Source: Niallia taxi (GTDB lineage Bacteria; Bacillota; Bacilli; Bacillales; Cytobacillaceae). Taken from it: 64,000 bases of DNA. The stretch spans positions 1,302,001 through 1,366,000 of the forward strand of contig NZ_CP102590.1 of NCBI RefSeq assembly GCF_032818155.1, given 5' to 3'. Every line of letters starts with the position of its first letter. Position 1 is the stretch's first letter. The notes below the pieces were generated by a model. The model searched no databases. It was not told the origin of the DNA and was given only the letters and a program-made list of their open reading frames with translations. Shown here in pieces: positions 30,897 through 40,073 of this stretch. Both the position numbers and the translations under genes were made by a program.

Positions 30897-31726
30897 TGAT
30901 TAAGATGTTACATAGTAAACTTAAAGGTAAAAAGATAATTGCCGTTTGTTCGCTCATACTGTGTGGTTTTTTTATGGTCACATTGTTTGCCCCATGGCTA
31001 GCGCCTAATGATCCAATCACTGTTAACATAGCCCACAAACTTCAGCCTCCATCATTGGACTATCCATTAGGTACAGATCATCTAGGCAGATGTACATTTT
31101 CACGTATACTGTATGGTGCGCGTACTTCTCTTGGATATGCAATACTGATTTTTCTCTCTGCTTTAGGAATAGGTCTTGTGGTTGGGACTATCACTGGATA
31201 TTTAGGCGGCTGGCTTGATCAACTTCTTATGAGAGTGGGGGAGGGTTTGATGGCTATTCCAAGCCTTCTTTTTGTCATAGGATTTGTTGGTATTTGGGGG
31301 ACAGGCATTAAACAGGTTATTTTAGGGATGATACTAGTGCAATGGGTGTACTATGCAAGGGTTATTCGAGGCATGGTTTTAAGCTTGAGGGAACAGAATT
31401 ATGTACTAGCTGCAAGAGTTAATGGGAGTTCTCCTTGGAAAATTATAAAAAAACATATTATACCTAATGTAATACCTTCACTAGCGGTAATGGGAACCTT
31501 AGAAATGGGTTGGGCAATAATGAATTTATCATCAATGTCATTTTTAGGCTTAGGAGTCCAACCTCCAACTCCAGAGTGGGGAGCTATGATTCTTGAAGGG
31601 AAATCGTATATTAGGACAAATCCAGAGCTGATGATATATCCTGGTTTAATGATTTTATTAATAGTTATTACTTTTAACTTATTAGGAGAAACACTATCTG
31701 AAAAATTTGGAGTAAAACGTCGTTAA
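30896..31726 (+). CDS. nikC: NikC-like ABC transporter permease
   Basis: A 276-residue OppC/NikC-type permease: N-terminal span, the periplasmic-side motif YPLGTDHLGRCTFSRILYGA, and an EAA loop (REQNYVLAARVNGSSPWKII). Start overlaps the nikB stop. Partner of NikB. Confidence 0.88.
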   Translation: MIKMLHSKLKGKKIIAVCSLILCGFFMVTLFAPWLAPNDPITVNIAHKLQPPSLDYPLGTDHLGRCTFSRILYGARTSLGYAILIFLSALGIGLVVGTITGYLGGWLDQLLMRVGEGLMAIPSLLFVIGFVGIWGTGIKQVILGMILVQWVYYARVIRGMVLSLREQNYVLAARVNGSSPWKIIKKHIIPNVIPSLAVMGTLEMGWAIMNLSSMSFLGLGVQPPTPEWGAMILEGKSYIRTNPELMIYPGLMILLIVITFNLLGETLSEKFGVKRR

Positions 31727-31746
31727 TAAAGAGGGCTGTTGAGGAA

Positions 31747-32577
31747 ATGGAATTAGAAAACGATAATGTCTTAAAAATAAGTGGATTAAATGTAGCGTTG
31801 CAAACGGAGGGAGGGCCCTCAAGTCTTGTCCATAATCTTAGTTTTGGAATAAAAAAAAGGGAAATTCTAGGTATTGTTGGAGAAAGCGGTTGTGGAAAAA
31901 CGGTTACTAGTATGTCTATATTGCAGCTGCATGATAAAAAAACATTGGATGTGACAGGAAGTATTACTTTGCATAATAAGGAATTAAATGGTTTAAAGGA
32001 AAGGGATATGCGAAAGATTAGAGGGAAGGAGATTGCATTTATTATGCAAAATCCAATGAATGCCTTTACTCCAGTTTTTACAATTGGCCATCAGTTTATG
32101 GAAACAATTAGAGCACATACTTCATTAAATAAAAAGCAAGCAAAAGAATTAGCTATTGATGTTATGACAAGTGTGAATTTACCTGATCCAGATAAACTAT
32201 TAAAATCCTATCCCTTCCAATTAAGTGGAGGTATGCTTCAACGTGTAATGATTGCCATAGCAGTATCTTTGCAGCCTTCGGTTCTCATTGCCGATGAACC
32301 TACTACAGCGCTTGATCTTCATAGTCAACTTCTAGTACTTCGATTATTAGACGAAGTGCGTATTAAATACGGGACATCTATTTTACTTATATCTCATGAT
32401 CTCGGGGTTATCTCAGAAATGGCAGATAATGTTATTGTGATGCGACAAGGGGAAATTCTAGAATCAGCCAATGTATTAGAATTATTCGATAACCCGCAAC
32501 ATGAATACACAAAAAAGCTGTTAAAAACAAGGCCAACTTTTTATTCTGACAAACAACCGTATACCTATATGTCATAA
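31747..32577 (+). CDS. nikD: NikD-like ABC transporter ATPase
   Basis: A 276-residue ATPase: Walker A GESGCGKTV, Q-loop FIMQNPMNAF, signature LSGGMLQRVMIAIAVSL, Walker B VLIADEPTTALD, H-loop LISHDLGV. The signature form LSGGMLQR is that of the NikD/DppD subgroup. It is shorter than OppD proteins and lacks the long oligopeptide C-terminal extension, as NikD does. GAGGAA precedes the start. Confidence 0.87.
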   Translation: MELENDNVLKISGLNVALQTEGGPSSLVHNLSFGIKKREILGIVGESGCGKTVTSMSILQLHDKKTLDVTGSITLHNKELNGLKERDMRKIRGKEIAFIMQNPMNAFTPVFTIGHQFMETIRAHTSLNKKQAKELAIDVMTSVNLPDPDKLLKSYPFQLSGGMLQRVMIAIAVSLQPSVLIADEPTTALDLHSQLLVLRLLDEVRIKYGTSILLISHDLGVISEMADNVIVMRQGEILESANVLELFDNPQHEYTKKLLKTRPTFYSDKQPYTYMS

Positions 32578-32604
32578 TAGCAAAATTGCAAGGAAGTGAA
32601 ACGA

Positions 32605-33447
32605 GTGAGTTTGTTACAGGTTAAACAGGTTTCTTTAAGCTTTCATTCAAATAAGTTTGGAATAGGAAATAAGCAAGCAAAAGAAGTACTTAAAAATATA
32701 TCTTTTTCCATTGAAGAAGGTACATGTTTAGGCTTAATCGGGACAAGTGGAGCCGGTAAAAGTACATTAGGAAAAGCAATACTAGGAATTCAACCTCCAC
32801 AAAATGGACAAGTTTTGTTTCAAGGATTTGATATTTATAAAGCTGATAAGCGAACTAGAGAAAAATTACGAAGGGACCTACAAGTTGTTTTTCAAGATTC
32901 CTACTCAGCGGTTAATCCTCGGATGACTGCAGAATCAATTATCAGTGAACCGTTGGAAAATTTTGAAAAATTAACATTGGAGGAAAAAAGAAGAAAAGTT
33001 ATTGGACTTTTAGAAAGAGTTGGATTAAGTGAAAAGGATTTAAAAAAATACCCGCATCAATTTAGCGGAGGTCAACTGCAAAGAATTAATATAGCCAGAG
33101 CAATAGCCTTAAAACCTAAGTTAATCATACTTGACGAATCAGTAAGCAGTTTAGATATGGTCACACAAAGTTTAATATTACAGTTACTAAGTGAATTAAA
33201 AAAAGATTATTTCTTATCCTATCTTTTTATTACACACGATATTAAAGCTGCATTTTCCCTTTCGGATAAAATTGCAGTATTGGAAAAAGGAGAGTTAATT
33301 GAGCAGTATGATTCTAAGAATGAATTCTTCGCTTCAAAAAATCCTATTGTAAAACAAATGAGAGAGTCTGTTCTTTCTGAACATCCTCGATTTGGAATTA
33401 TTAGACAAGGGGATGAACGTTTTGTAGCTAATGGATTACTTAAGTAA
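32605..33447 (+). CDS. nikE: NikE-like ABC transporter ATPase
   Basis: A 280-residue ATPase: Walker A GTSGAGKST, Q-loop VFQDSYSAVNPRMT (NikE-type SAVNPR), signature FSGGQLQRINIARAI, Walker B LIILDESVSSLD. The GTG at 32605 is chosen since it gives MSLLQV, the NikE-like beginning, with AAGGAAGTG before it; the in-frame GTG at 32596 sits inside that RBS. Last gene of the operon, closed by a terminator. Confidence 0.87.
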   Translation: MSLLQVKQVSLSFHSNKFGIGNKQAKEVLKNISFSIEEGTCLGLIGTSGAGKSTLGKAILGIQPPQNGQVLFQGFDIYKADKRTREKLRRDLQVVFQDSYSAVNPRMTAESIISEPLENFEKLTLEEKRRKVIGLLERVGLSEKDLKKYPHQFSGGQLQRINIARAIALKPKLIILDESVSSLDMVTQSLILQLLSELKKDYFLSYLFITHDIKAAFSLSDKIAVLEKGELIEQYDSKNEFFASKNPIVKQMRESVLSEHPRFGIIRQGDERFVANGLLK

Positions 33448-33453
33448 GAATAG

Positions 33454-33486
33454 TTTTAACCCCTTATCCGTGATCAGGGGTTAAAA
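33454..33486 (+). terminator. Terminator of the nik operon
   Basis: TTTTAACCCC (33454-33463) pairs with GGGGTTAAAA (33477-33486), followed by ACTTTCATTTTTTT. Confidence 0.8.
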
Positions 33487-33546
33487 ACTTTCATTTTTTT
33501 CAACAAGTAAAGGATAAACATAGGGTTGTTTTGGTTCATTCACTAT

Positions 33547-34090
33547 TTACCAATCAATAATTTTAATCAATGGAAGTTCTGTATCACTATAGGTTGTTTT
33601 ACTTATTACTCCTGTTGCTTTTAACCAGGTATCTTTTTCTATCAATTCTGCTTCAGGAAATTCAGATAAGAACCCAATAACAGTAGAATCTGCAATGCAA
33701 TGAGTAATCAGAAATCTTGAGATACCAATTGGTTGCTACTGAATCCTTCCTCTTTGTAAACAAATCCCTCAAATTCAATGATCTTACCTTCATAAACGTC
33801 GATATTAATTTCATCGTAATAGGTTGTAAAAACACGATCTGTCATTTTTATTTGATTACTTTCTCTTAATTTAAGCTGCAATGATTCTAAGTTCTGTTCG
33901 GAAATGGGTTTTTGATTAGCTAATTCAGAGTCCATTTCATGGTCATAAGTAGGTAACATTATTATTGAATTTTCATTTATTGTCTGCCTCATTGGCTATT
34001 CTTAAATTACTTGCTGGTTAGATAACATTAGTGTTCCGCCTTTCATTTCAGCAAATTTTGCGTCAAGATATTTTGCTGGAAGGAAATAAC
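33547..34090 (-). pseudogene. Decayed TIGR03943/YcgQ-family gene
   Basis: The minus strand reads, in shifting frames: GYFLPAKYLDAKFAEMKGGT, then VYEGKIIEFEGFVYKEEGFS, then RFLITHCIADSTVIGFLSEF and finally LPLIKIIDW plus stop. This is the order and style of the soluble C-terminal half of TIGR03943 putative permease subunits (YcgQ), whose genes are often Zur-controlled in Bacillus. At least two frameshifts and loss of the membrane half make it non-functional. Its place beside a metal transporter fits the metal theme. Confidence 0.7.
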
Positions 34091-34206
34091 CGGTTACTAG
34101 TGTCCATAAAACTATACTAACTCAAAAATTTATTGAAGAGGTGTACTAAGTGAACAATAATAAAGCACTGTTCCAATCATAGTTTTTCTTACTATCTGCA
34201 TTATAT

Positions 34207-34485
34207 TTGTATTTATATTTCTTTCTTAGCATTAAGTTTATCCATATTAGCGAGAAATGGAGTGGGACAAGTAATGGAAAAAAGTGGAGTTTCATTATGC
34301 AAGAAACAGATAGAAAAAATTATCACATAGGAAAACTATATTGGAAAGGTTCGAAAAAGGAAGAACAATATATTAATATAGTCAGTTTTACATCTAAGAT
34401 TGATAATAAGGTATATGATGTAATTGAGAGGGAAAGTAATGATGAAGGTGGCAATATAACGGACAAAGATGAAATGACTTTCTAA
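34207..34485 (+). CDS. Uncertain small hypothetical protein
   Basis: A 92-codon frame from TTG 34207 with a hydrophobic beginning and a polar, charged remainder (YWKGSKKEEQYINIVSFTSK). No clear RBS. It may be a real small surface protein or a fragment; no family recognised. Confidence 0.3.
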   Translation: MYLYFFLSIKFIHISEKWSGTSNGKKWSFIMQETDRKNYHIGKLYWKGSKKEEQYINIVSFTSKIDNKVYDVIERESNDEGGNITDKDEMTF

Positions 34486-34530
34486 ATTGTTCATTTGGGT
34501 TTCGCCCAAATAGAAACATTATTGCCCAAA

Positions 34531-34674
34531 AGAATCAAACCACATACTTACATCTGCAATGGAGATATATCCTGTCATATTAGTAATAATCTTTCGAAAT
34601 GGATGTACACGTATTATTAAATTCCTTTTTAGTATTATAAACAGAATATGATTAAGGGCATAGGTTATTTCGCA
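34531..34674 (-). pseudogene. Relic duplicated from the gene start near 55.64-55.80 kb
   Basis: GAATCAAACCACATA, GAGATATA, TAGTAATAAT, GGATGTAC and CATAGGTTA occur in the same order as at 55644-55803, covering the N-terminal coding part and upstream region of the 124-residue protein gene. Only this 5' piece is present. Confidence 0.6.
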
Positions 34675-34916
34675 CAGTTTGTAACTATTGTGCACTACTT
34701 TAAGAAGTTTGGCAATCGGGGCCCTTAGTTCAAAAAGGATTATTGCTTTAATATCTTATATTTTTTCCGCATTTTGAACTAGTAAAATCTTATCTGTATT
34801 TACAATGTTTATATTTTAATAAGGGATTTGTTCCATAATCGTTTCAAAAGCTGGTTTATTAATGATTAGTTTTTTTGGAGAGATTATAAATTATTTTCTA
34901 CCTTCACCGATTTTCC
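34675..34916. other. Gene-free interval before the TetR gene
   Basis: About 240 AT-rich bases, no supported feature. Confidence 0.4.
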
Positions 34917-34950
34917 TTGAAAAATATTTATTAGTACTATATAGTACTAA
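34917..34950 (+). promoter_or_regulatory. Promoter and perfect palindromic operator of the TetR gene
   Basis: TTGAAA (34917-34922), 17-base spacer, TATAGT (34940-34945). TTAGTACTATATAGTACTAA (34931-34950) is a perfect 20-bp palindrome covering the -10. A repressor bound here blocks transcription. The predicted start of transcription is at or next to the ATG 34953, so the mRNA may be leaderless. Confidence 0.75.
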
Positions 34951-34952
34951 AT

Positions 34953-35537
34953 ATGATGAAGAATAAATTAATGAATCGAAAGCATGTCATTGAAGTAGCA
35001 GCAATTTTATTTTTAGAAAAGGGATTTGCATACACAAGCATGGATGAATTGGTTCGAGTCAGTAAAGTGTCCAAGTCAAATGTGTATTACCATTTCTCGA
35101 ACAAAGAAGAATTATTAGAAGCTGTCGTTGATTATTGGATTGCGAAATACCATTTTGCAATAGAAGAGGTGATAAACCAGCAACAATTTTCGGTCGAGCA
35201 ACGAGTGACCATGTTTTTAATGCAATTAGCACAAGGTGTGCAAGTGAGGGAGTTTAAAGGAAGTTGTCCATTTATTACACTGGCAATTCAAAGCCCGGCA
35301 CAAGCTACCCAACTGAAAGAAAGAATTGGCTTGTTTTTTGCTGAATTGCAATCAAAGGTCAGTTTGCTTATTGCTCAAGGAATCGAAAGAGGGGAATTTC
35401 GAAAGTCAATCCAGCCAGAAGAAATAGCATCATTATTTATCACCAATTTGGAAGGCGCATTATTTATTGCAGAAACGCAAAAGGATGCAACAATCATTAC
35501 AAAAACAGCTCAACAATTTATGAAATTGCTTCATTAA
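34953..35537 (+). CDS. TetR/AcrR-family repressor
   Basis: A 194-residue TetR protein: N-terminal HTH (VIEVAAILFLEKGFAYTSMD, then VSKSNVYYHFSNKEELL) and a C-terminal ligand domain of the TetR_C_6/YxaF-like kind (GCPFITLAI-type motif read as GSCPFITLAI). The operator palindrome lies directly upstream and an imperfect copy precedes the next gene, so it most likely represses itself and the SDR-hydrolase fusion. No Shine-Dalgarno sequence precedes the ATG; ATG 34956 and 34971 are alternatives. Confidence 0.88.
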   Translation: MMKNKLMNRKHVIEVAAILFLEKGFAYTSMDELVRVSKVSKSNVYYHFSNKEELLEAVVDYWIAKYHFAIEEVINQQQFSVEQRVTMFLMQLAQGVQVREFKGSCPFITLAIQSPAQATQLKERIGLFFAELQSKVSLLIAQGIERGEFRKSIQPEEIASLFITNLEGALFIAETQKDATIITKTAQQFMKLLH

Positions 35538-35561
35538 AGAGGCAATTTTTTTTACACAAGA

Positions 35562-35581
35562 TTAGGACTGAATAGTACTAA
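35562..35581 (+). promoter_or_regulatory. Second TetR operator, before the SDR-hydrolase gene
   Basis: TTAGGACTGAATAGTACTAA agrees with the perfect palindrome at 34931-34950 at 17 of 20 positions. It overlaps the presumed promoter and lies just before the RBS of the next gene. Confidence 0.65.
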
Positions 35582-35596
35582 AGTGGAGGGTGAATG

Positions 35597-37441
35597 ATGA
35601 AAAGAATTTTATTAATAGGTGGAACTGGTTTTATTGGTAAGCAATTAATGCAACAAATAGCAACGGAGCAGGTCGAGATTTTCCTGTTGGTAAGATCTAA
35701 AAGTAAGGCAATCAAGTTGTTTGAAGAAAGTGGGTATCTTCACAGAAATCTATTTCAATTTGTAGAAGGTGATTTAACTAAAAAAGGGTTAGGATTACGT
35801 GAAGAGGACCTGCAACAAGTAAAAAAGAGTGATGTAATCATTCATGCAGGTGGACCAATGAATATTAGTATCTCTGAAAAACAAGCGACGTCAGCGTTTT
35901 TAAACGGTGCAAAATATGTGAGTGAAATTGCAGAAAGCATACATGTAACAAAAGGTTTAGAACATTTTATCCATGTAGTAGGGTATATGAGTCCAATTAA
36001 TGATGACAACAGCGATATAGATATTAATGTATTTCAAGATGCATACCAATATTCAGAAATAAAAAATCATTACGAACGTACAAAATTTTTAGCTGATCTC
36101 TATATGCGGCAACAGGCAAAAAAAGTAGGTTATCCTATTTCGGTTATTAATCCCCCTACAGTTGTTGGTCCTAGTCAGACTGGGAGTACAGAACAGGTGG
36201 ATGGGTTAGGGTTGCTTGTAAAAAGTATGCGTAAAGGTCTTATGCCATTTGTACCTGGGGGAGGGGATTATCGACTTCCACTGATTGCAAATGATGCATT
36301 AGCAAAATTTATTATCCGAATTTTAAATCAACAGCAGCCGAAGAGCGATACATATACACTCGTCTCAGACCGTCAAATGGATCTAAATGTATCTGAATTA
36401 CTTCGTATCATGGCGGAAAGTTTGAATGTAAAAGCACCTACTAAGGCTATTCCAATACAGATTATGAAATTATTACTGAATAGCGGAGGAAGTAAGATAA
36501 CAGGAATTCCAGCAGATAGTTTAAACTTTTTAACGAATAAAGACTTCTCAAATGCCAAGGTGAAAAACGTAATGGGACCAGATTGGTTCCGGACGACGAG
36601 TGTAAAGAACTTTTTACCAGTTGTAATTGCAGATATAGATTATCGTATAACGTATCCTCATCAGCAATTAGATTCCAGATTTAATAGAGTACTTATCGGT
36701 AATGTCGTTGTTTATCAAACAAGCGGAGAAGGGAAGCCATTTATATTATTCCATGGTTTATTGAGTGATGGAGAAGATTTATTTCCACTAGGGATTCAGT
36801 TACATGAAAAAACAGGCCGACCTGTGTGGATTGTTGATTTGCCTGGTTTGGGACGTTCACCTTTTCAAAAGGGGAAATCTATAATGACTGCTTTGCTTCA
36901 AACAGTTAAAAATTTATTGTCGCAGGTTGTGGAAGGTGCTCACTTTATTGGTCATTCATTTGGTGCACTTGTGTTAATATCTGCATACAAAGATAATTAT
37001 TTTCGTCCAGAGGATTCTGTCACACTACTTCAACCGCCTGTGATGAAGAAGGTTACGACAGAATTTCCAATCCTTATAAAAAAGTGGGCTTTAAAGACAG
37101 CAAGTTTTAGTCGGTTAGAAAAATATTGCTTGGAAACAGGATTGTTCGCCATCGCTGAGCAAATTCCTGTGCATTATATTGCAAAAGTTAAACGAAGCTT
37201 TACCTCCCCTAGAATTTTAAATACGACTGTTTTATTGGATGAGTGGTCATCGAGTAAGGAAGAAAAGGAGATGAACGTTGGTGCAAAAAGTAATCTTGAA
37301 ATTATTTGGGGTAATCAGGATAAGGCTTACCAGATCCCTATCAAGCTGGGGGAAGTCAAGATGCTTCCATATGGGCATCATTTTCCACTAAGTCACCCAA
37401 ATGAAACAGCACATGTCATCTTGGAAAATGTGAAAATTTGA
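35597..37441 (+). CDS. Fusion of NAD-dependent SDR-like reductase and alpha/beta hydrolase
   Basis: A 614-residue two-domain protein. N-terminal half (about 1-340): extended SDR of the NAD_binding_4 / epimerase type with ILLIGGTGFIGKQL and GDLT; the catalytic YxxxK is present as YERTK. C-terminal half (about 370-610): alpha/beta hydrolase with FILFHGLLSDGEDL (oxyanion), nucleophile Ser in GHSFGAL, Asp and GHHFPLSHP (catalytic His). Such a pair could reduce or rearrange an acyl or carbonyl compound and hydrolyse an ester, as in detoxification or polyketide/lipid metabolism. GGAGGG at 35585-35590 supports ATG 35597. Controlled by the upstream TetR protein, by sequence of operator. Confidence 0.85.
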   Translation: MKRILLIGGTGFIGKQLMQQIATEQVEIFLLVRSKSKAIKLFEESGYLHRNLFQFVEGDLTKKGLGLREEDLQQVKKSDVIIHAGGPMNISISEKQATSAFLNGAKYVSEIAESIHVTKGLEHFIHVVGYMSPINDDNSDIDINVFQDAYQYSEIKNHYERTKFLADLYMRQQAKKVGYPISVINPPTVVGPSQTGSTEQVDGLGLLVKSMRKGLMPFVPGGGDYRLPLIANDALAKFIIRILNQQQPKSDTYTLVSDRQMDLNVSELLRIMAESLNVKAPTKAIPIQIMKLLLNSGGSKITGIPADSLNFLTNKDFSNAKVKNVMGPDWFRTTSVKNFLPVVIADIDYRITYPHQQLDSRFNRVLIGNVVVYQTSGEGKPFILFHGLLSDGEDLFPLGIQLHEKTGRPVWIVDLPGLGRSPFQKGKSIMTALLQTVKNLLSQVVEGAHFIGHSFGALVLISAYKDNYFRPEDSVTLLQPPVMKKVTTEFPILIKKWALKTASFSRLEKYCLETGLFAIAEQIPVHYIAKVKRSFTSPRILNTTVLLDEWSSSKEEKEMNVGAKSNLEIIWGNQDKAYQIPIKLGEVKMLPYGHHFPLSHPNETAHVILENVKI

Positions 37442-37877
37442 AACATCACTTAAAAGCTATTATAAACTGATTTCAGTAAATCTGGCGGTTTATAAGTTAC
37501 TATGATTATTATCTGAAGCAACTTGATTGAAACTAAAGCCGTCAGCTTTGGTTATTGTGAAAACACTACCAACTCTTTTAGATGATAAAATCGTTACTCT
37601 GTTTCAAATATTAAACTTTATTTGCAGCATTTCTTCAGTAAGTTAAGTGATAAATTGACATGTTTGTGAGGAAATATACTTAAAGTAAACCAGCTAATAG
37701 TTTGTCAATATTCTTCAAAAAAATCTTTAAATTTTTCATGTTATACTAAATATAATGTCACTTTTGACACCACATTTTGATAAGGCTCCAATTAGCTTAA
37801 TAATTGCGAATTAAAAAAGTTTGTGAAATACTAATAGTGTCCTATTTGGAGGACTGATTTTTAGGAGGTACATATTT
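37442..37877. other. Gene-free interval upstream of the HU gene
   Basis: About 435 bases. The stretch nearest HU carries its promoter region and the RBS AGGAGGT (37863-37869). I see no other supported feature. Confidence 0.45.
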
Positions 37878-38153
37878 ATGAACAAAACAGAACTTATTAA
37901 TGCAGTAGCTGAAAGCTCTGAACTATCAAAAAAAGACTCAACTAGAGTAGTTGACTCAGTAATGGAAACAATCACAAAAGCATTGAAAAATGGTGAAAAA
38001 GTAGAAATCTTAGGATTTGGTGCTTTCTCTGTTAGCGAACGTGCAGCTAGAAAGGGTCGTAACCCGCAAACTGGTGAAGAAATAGAAATTGCAGCAAGTA
38101 AAGCACCCACTTTTAAAGCTGGAAAAAACTTAAAAGATGCTGTAAAAGAATAA
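37878..38153 (+). CDS. hup: HU family nucleoid DNA-binding protein
   Basis: A 91-residue HU protein: [20 protein letters not shown] start, and the DNA-binding arm signature [20 protein letters not shown]. Binds and bends DNA as a dimer. Strong AGGAGGT RBS. It is one residue or so longer than B. subtilis HBs and diverges in the first half, so may be an accessory paralogue. Followed by a hairpin at 38164-38187. Confidence 0.95.
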   Translation: MNKTELINAVAESSELSKKDSTRVVDSVMETITKALKNGEKVEILGFGAFSVSERAARKGRNPQTGEEIEIAASKAPTFKAGKNLKDAVKE

Positions 38154-38163
38154 ATATCATAGT

Positions 38164-38187
38164 CTGGTAGGGGATCAGTCCTCTACC
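38164..38187 (+). terminator. Terminator of the HU gene
   Basis: GGTAGgGGA pairs with TCCtCTACC, followed by TCTTTTA. Confidence 0.65.
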
Positions 38188-38262
38188 TCTTTTAATATGC
38201 TAGTATTACTGAGAATACTACGATTCGGTATAAAGAGCTTATAAATAAAGATAGGTGATTAA

Positions 38263-38602
38263 ATGAAAAGCTTAATATGGGAGTTACTATTTGTTTGGAA
38301 AGAGCCTCAGTCTCTTCATAGGTTTGAGGTTGGGAAGTTAACCTATAAAGTGGATGATGACAAATATAGATTCTCTTATTTATCAGATGACTTACAAGGC
38401 AGTTGAGGTTGGCTTTAAGAAATATCCGAGTTTTCCTGATTTAAAAGAGCATTATGAAAGCCAAGGTCGACTCTTCCCTGGGTTGATGAATCGTTTGCCC
38501 AATAAAAACAGAACCAATTATAGTGAAATTCTTAGCAAGTATAACTTCGATATCACTAGTACTGAAATGGAGATCCTTGAAGCAACTCGTGGTCGTTTAT
38601 GA
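38263..38602 (+). pseudogene. Frameshifted HipA N-terminal-like protein
   Basis: ATG 38263 with AGGTGA upstream opens a frame (EPQSLHRFEVGKLTYKVDDD onward) that ends at TGA 38408-38410. The next frame continues the same protein: KAVEVGFKKYPSFPDLKEHY through LFPGLMNRLPNKNRTNYSEI to EATRGRL plus stop. The latter is the style of HipA-like N-terminal domains. One base gain or loss at about 38398 breaks it; the kinase part is absent as well. Could be a programmed frameshift, but decay is simpler. Confidence 0.6.
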
Positions 38603-38641
38603 ACGGATAATCATTTAATGCTTAAGTAAATTTGGCAGCAA

Positions 38642-38686
38642 AACCGTCTATTCCCTGATATATAGGGAGTTAGACGGTTATTTTTT
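38642..38686 (+). terminator. Strong hairpin terminator
   Basis: AACCGTCTA / TTAGACGGTT plus inner TCCCT/AGGGA, followed by ATTTTTT. Between the HipA-like relic and the convergent AraC gene. Confidence 0.8.
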
Positions 38687-38807
38687 ACGGTTTTATCGCT
38701 TTCGTACAAAGTTTTTCCTGATTAATTTATTTAATCTAGTTCTTAAGAGATATTATGTTGTCTCTTTGGTTGATCCACAATATTAAAAGAGAGAAAGTTA
38801 ATTTGAA

Positions 38808-40073
38808 TCAGAAATTAAGATTTTTTTCCTTTCCGATGTTATTTTTTATGTATTGTTTTGGTGTAAAACCTGTAAATTTTTTGAACACCTTAGTGAAATA
38901 GCTTTGATCGGTAAAATTAAGCAGGGTATATATTTCTGATAAAGAGTAATTAGAAAATATCATTAATTTTATTGCTTCATCAATTTTAGATTGCTGAATA
39001 TATTCCGTAACAGAAATTCCAACCTCTTTTTTAAATAAGTTTGAAAGGTATTTTGGATTCATGGAGACATAGTCAGCAAGGACAGCGAGAGAAATATTTT
39101 CGTATATATATTTAAATATGTAATGTTTGCAATCACTTATTGTTTTGGAACTTTGCTGTCTTTTACCTTTATATACTCTTTCAGCAAATTCCAAATAGGC
39201 ACTTTCAGTAAGTGTCTCAACCTCTTTAATCGTATGAAGTTCTTCAATATCTTGAATATATTTATCTCCTAACGTATAAGCAATTTCAGGATTTAAACCA
39301 CCAGCAATTGCCGCTCGAGTAGCTAGCGTAATCCCTGCTATTTTTAAGTTCTTATGACTTCTAATTTCACACTGCTTTGACAATACTCCAAATTCAAAAT
39401 CGGATCTTCGATGAAAGGCTTTATAATAGATGATTAAATCTTCTTTATTTCCATCCGTAATATATTGATACAATTTCTTTTCTGCAGCAGGGTCGTGATG
39501 AAAGGAGGAGTTTTGACGTAAATCTGAAATACTTTTGTCTGATACTTGGTGTTGATGGAAACTATCTATTGAATAGAGATTTATTTCCATGATTTCGCTC
39601 ATATCAAATTTTTCTTTAAATAAAACATAAGAAAGAAGAATACTTGATTTAATTAACTTCCATTTACTTATAACAGGCAAGAAAGAAAAATAGTCTTTTA
39701 CTTTGGGGGTTAGTTCACCTAAATCATTTGCATAAAATCTGTTGTTTAACATTGCTTCTGAAGGATTTGCGACTACCGTTGGGCCTAAGAAGATTGTCCC
39801 GATGTACGTATGGTTTTGAACAATAGGAATTAGAACGAATTGTTCTTGAAATATAGTTGAACACATTATCGGAAGTGTTTTCCCTTTTTCTGATAGATTG
39901 ATGCTTTTTAAATGCTCCTCATTGGAAGAAAACATTGGATTATGAGGTAGGTTAGAAGAATAATTTAGTATCAATTTACCTTGTTTGTCTAGAACTGAGA
40001 TTGGGATATTCGTTGTCTCATTAATTAGATTGCAGCCAAATTCCAAACCAATTTCTCTGAATGTTTGATCCAA
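38808..40073 (-). CDS. AraC-family regulator with N-terminal PocR/GAF-like sensor
   Basis: A 421-residue regulator. Residues 1-170 look like a PocR-type sensory domain (FGCNLINETTNIPISVLDKQ, then FVLIPIVQNHTYIGTIFLGP); a helical middle region follows, and a C-terminal AraC double HTH (VSMNPKYLSNLFKKEVGISV, then YFTKVFKKFTGFTPKQY). The design recalls YesN-linked or melibiose/lactose AraC activators of Firmicutes. It diverges from the sugar ABC transporter and GH42 operon and is the obvious candidate activator, responding to galactoside. AAGGGGGA before the start on the minus strand. Confidence 0.82.
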   Translation of the reverse strand: MDQTFREIGLEFGCNLINETTNIPISVLDKQGKLILNYSSNLPHNPMFSSNEEHLKSINLSEKGKTLPIMCSTIFQEQFVLIPIVQNHTYIGTIFLGPTVVANPSEAMLNNRFYANDLGELTPKVKDYFSFLPVISKWKLIKSSILLSYVLFKEKFDMSEIMEINLYSIDSFHQHQVSDKSISDLRQNSSFHHDPAAEKKLYQYITDGNKEDLIIYYKAFHRRSDFEFGVLSKQCEIRSHKNLKIAGITLATRAAIAGGLNPEIAYTLGDKYIQDIEELHTIKEVETLTESAYLEFAERVYKGKRQQSSKTISDCKHYIFKYIYENISLAVLADYVSMNPKYLSNLFKKEVGISVTEYIQQSKIDEAIKLMIFSNYSLSEIYTLLNFTDQSYFTKVFKKFTGFTPKQYIKNNIGKEKNLNF

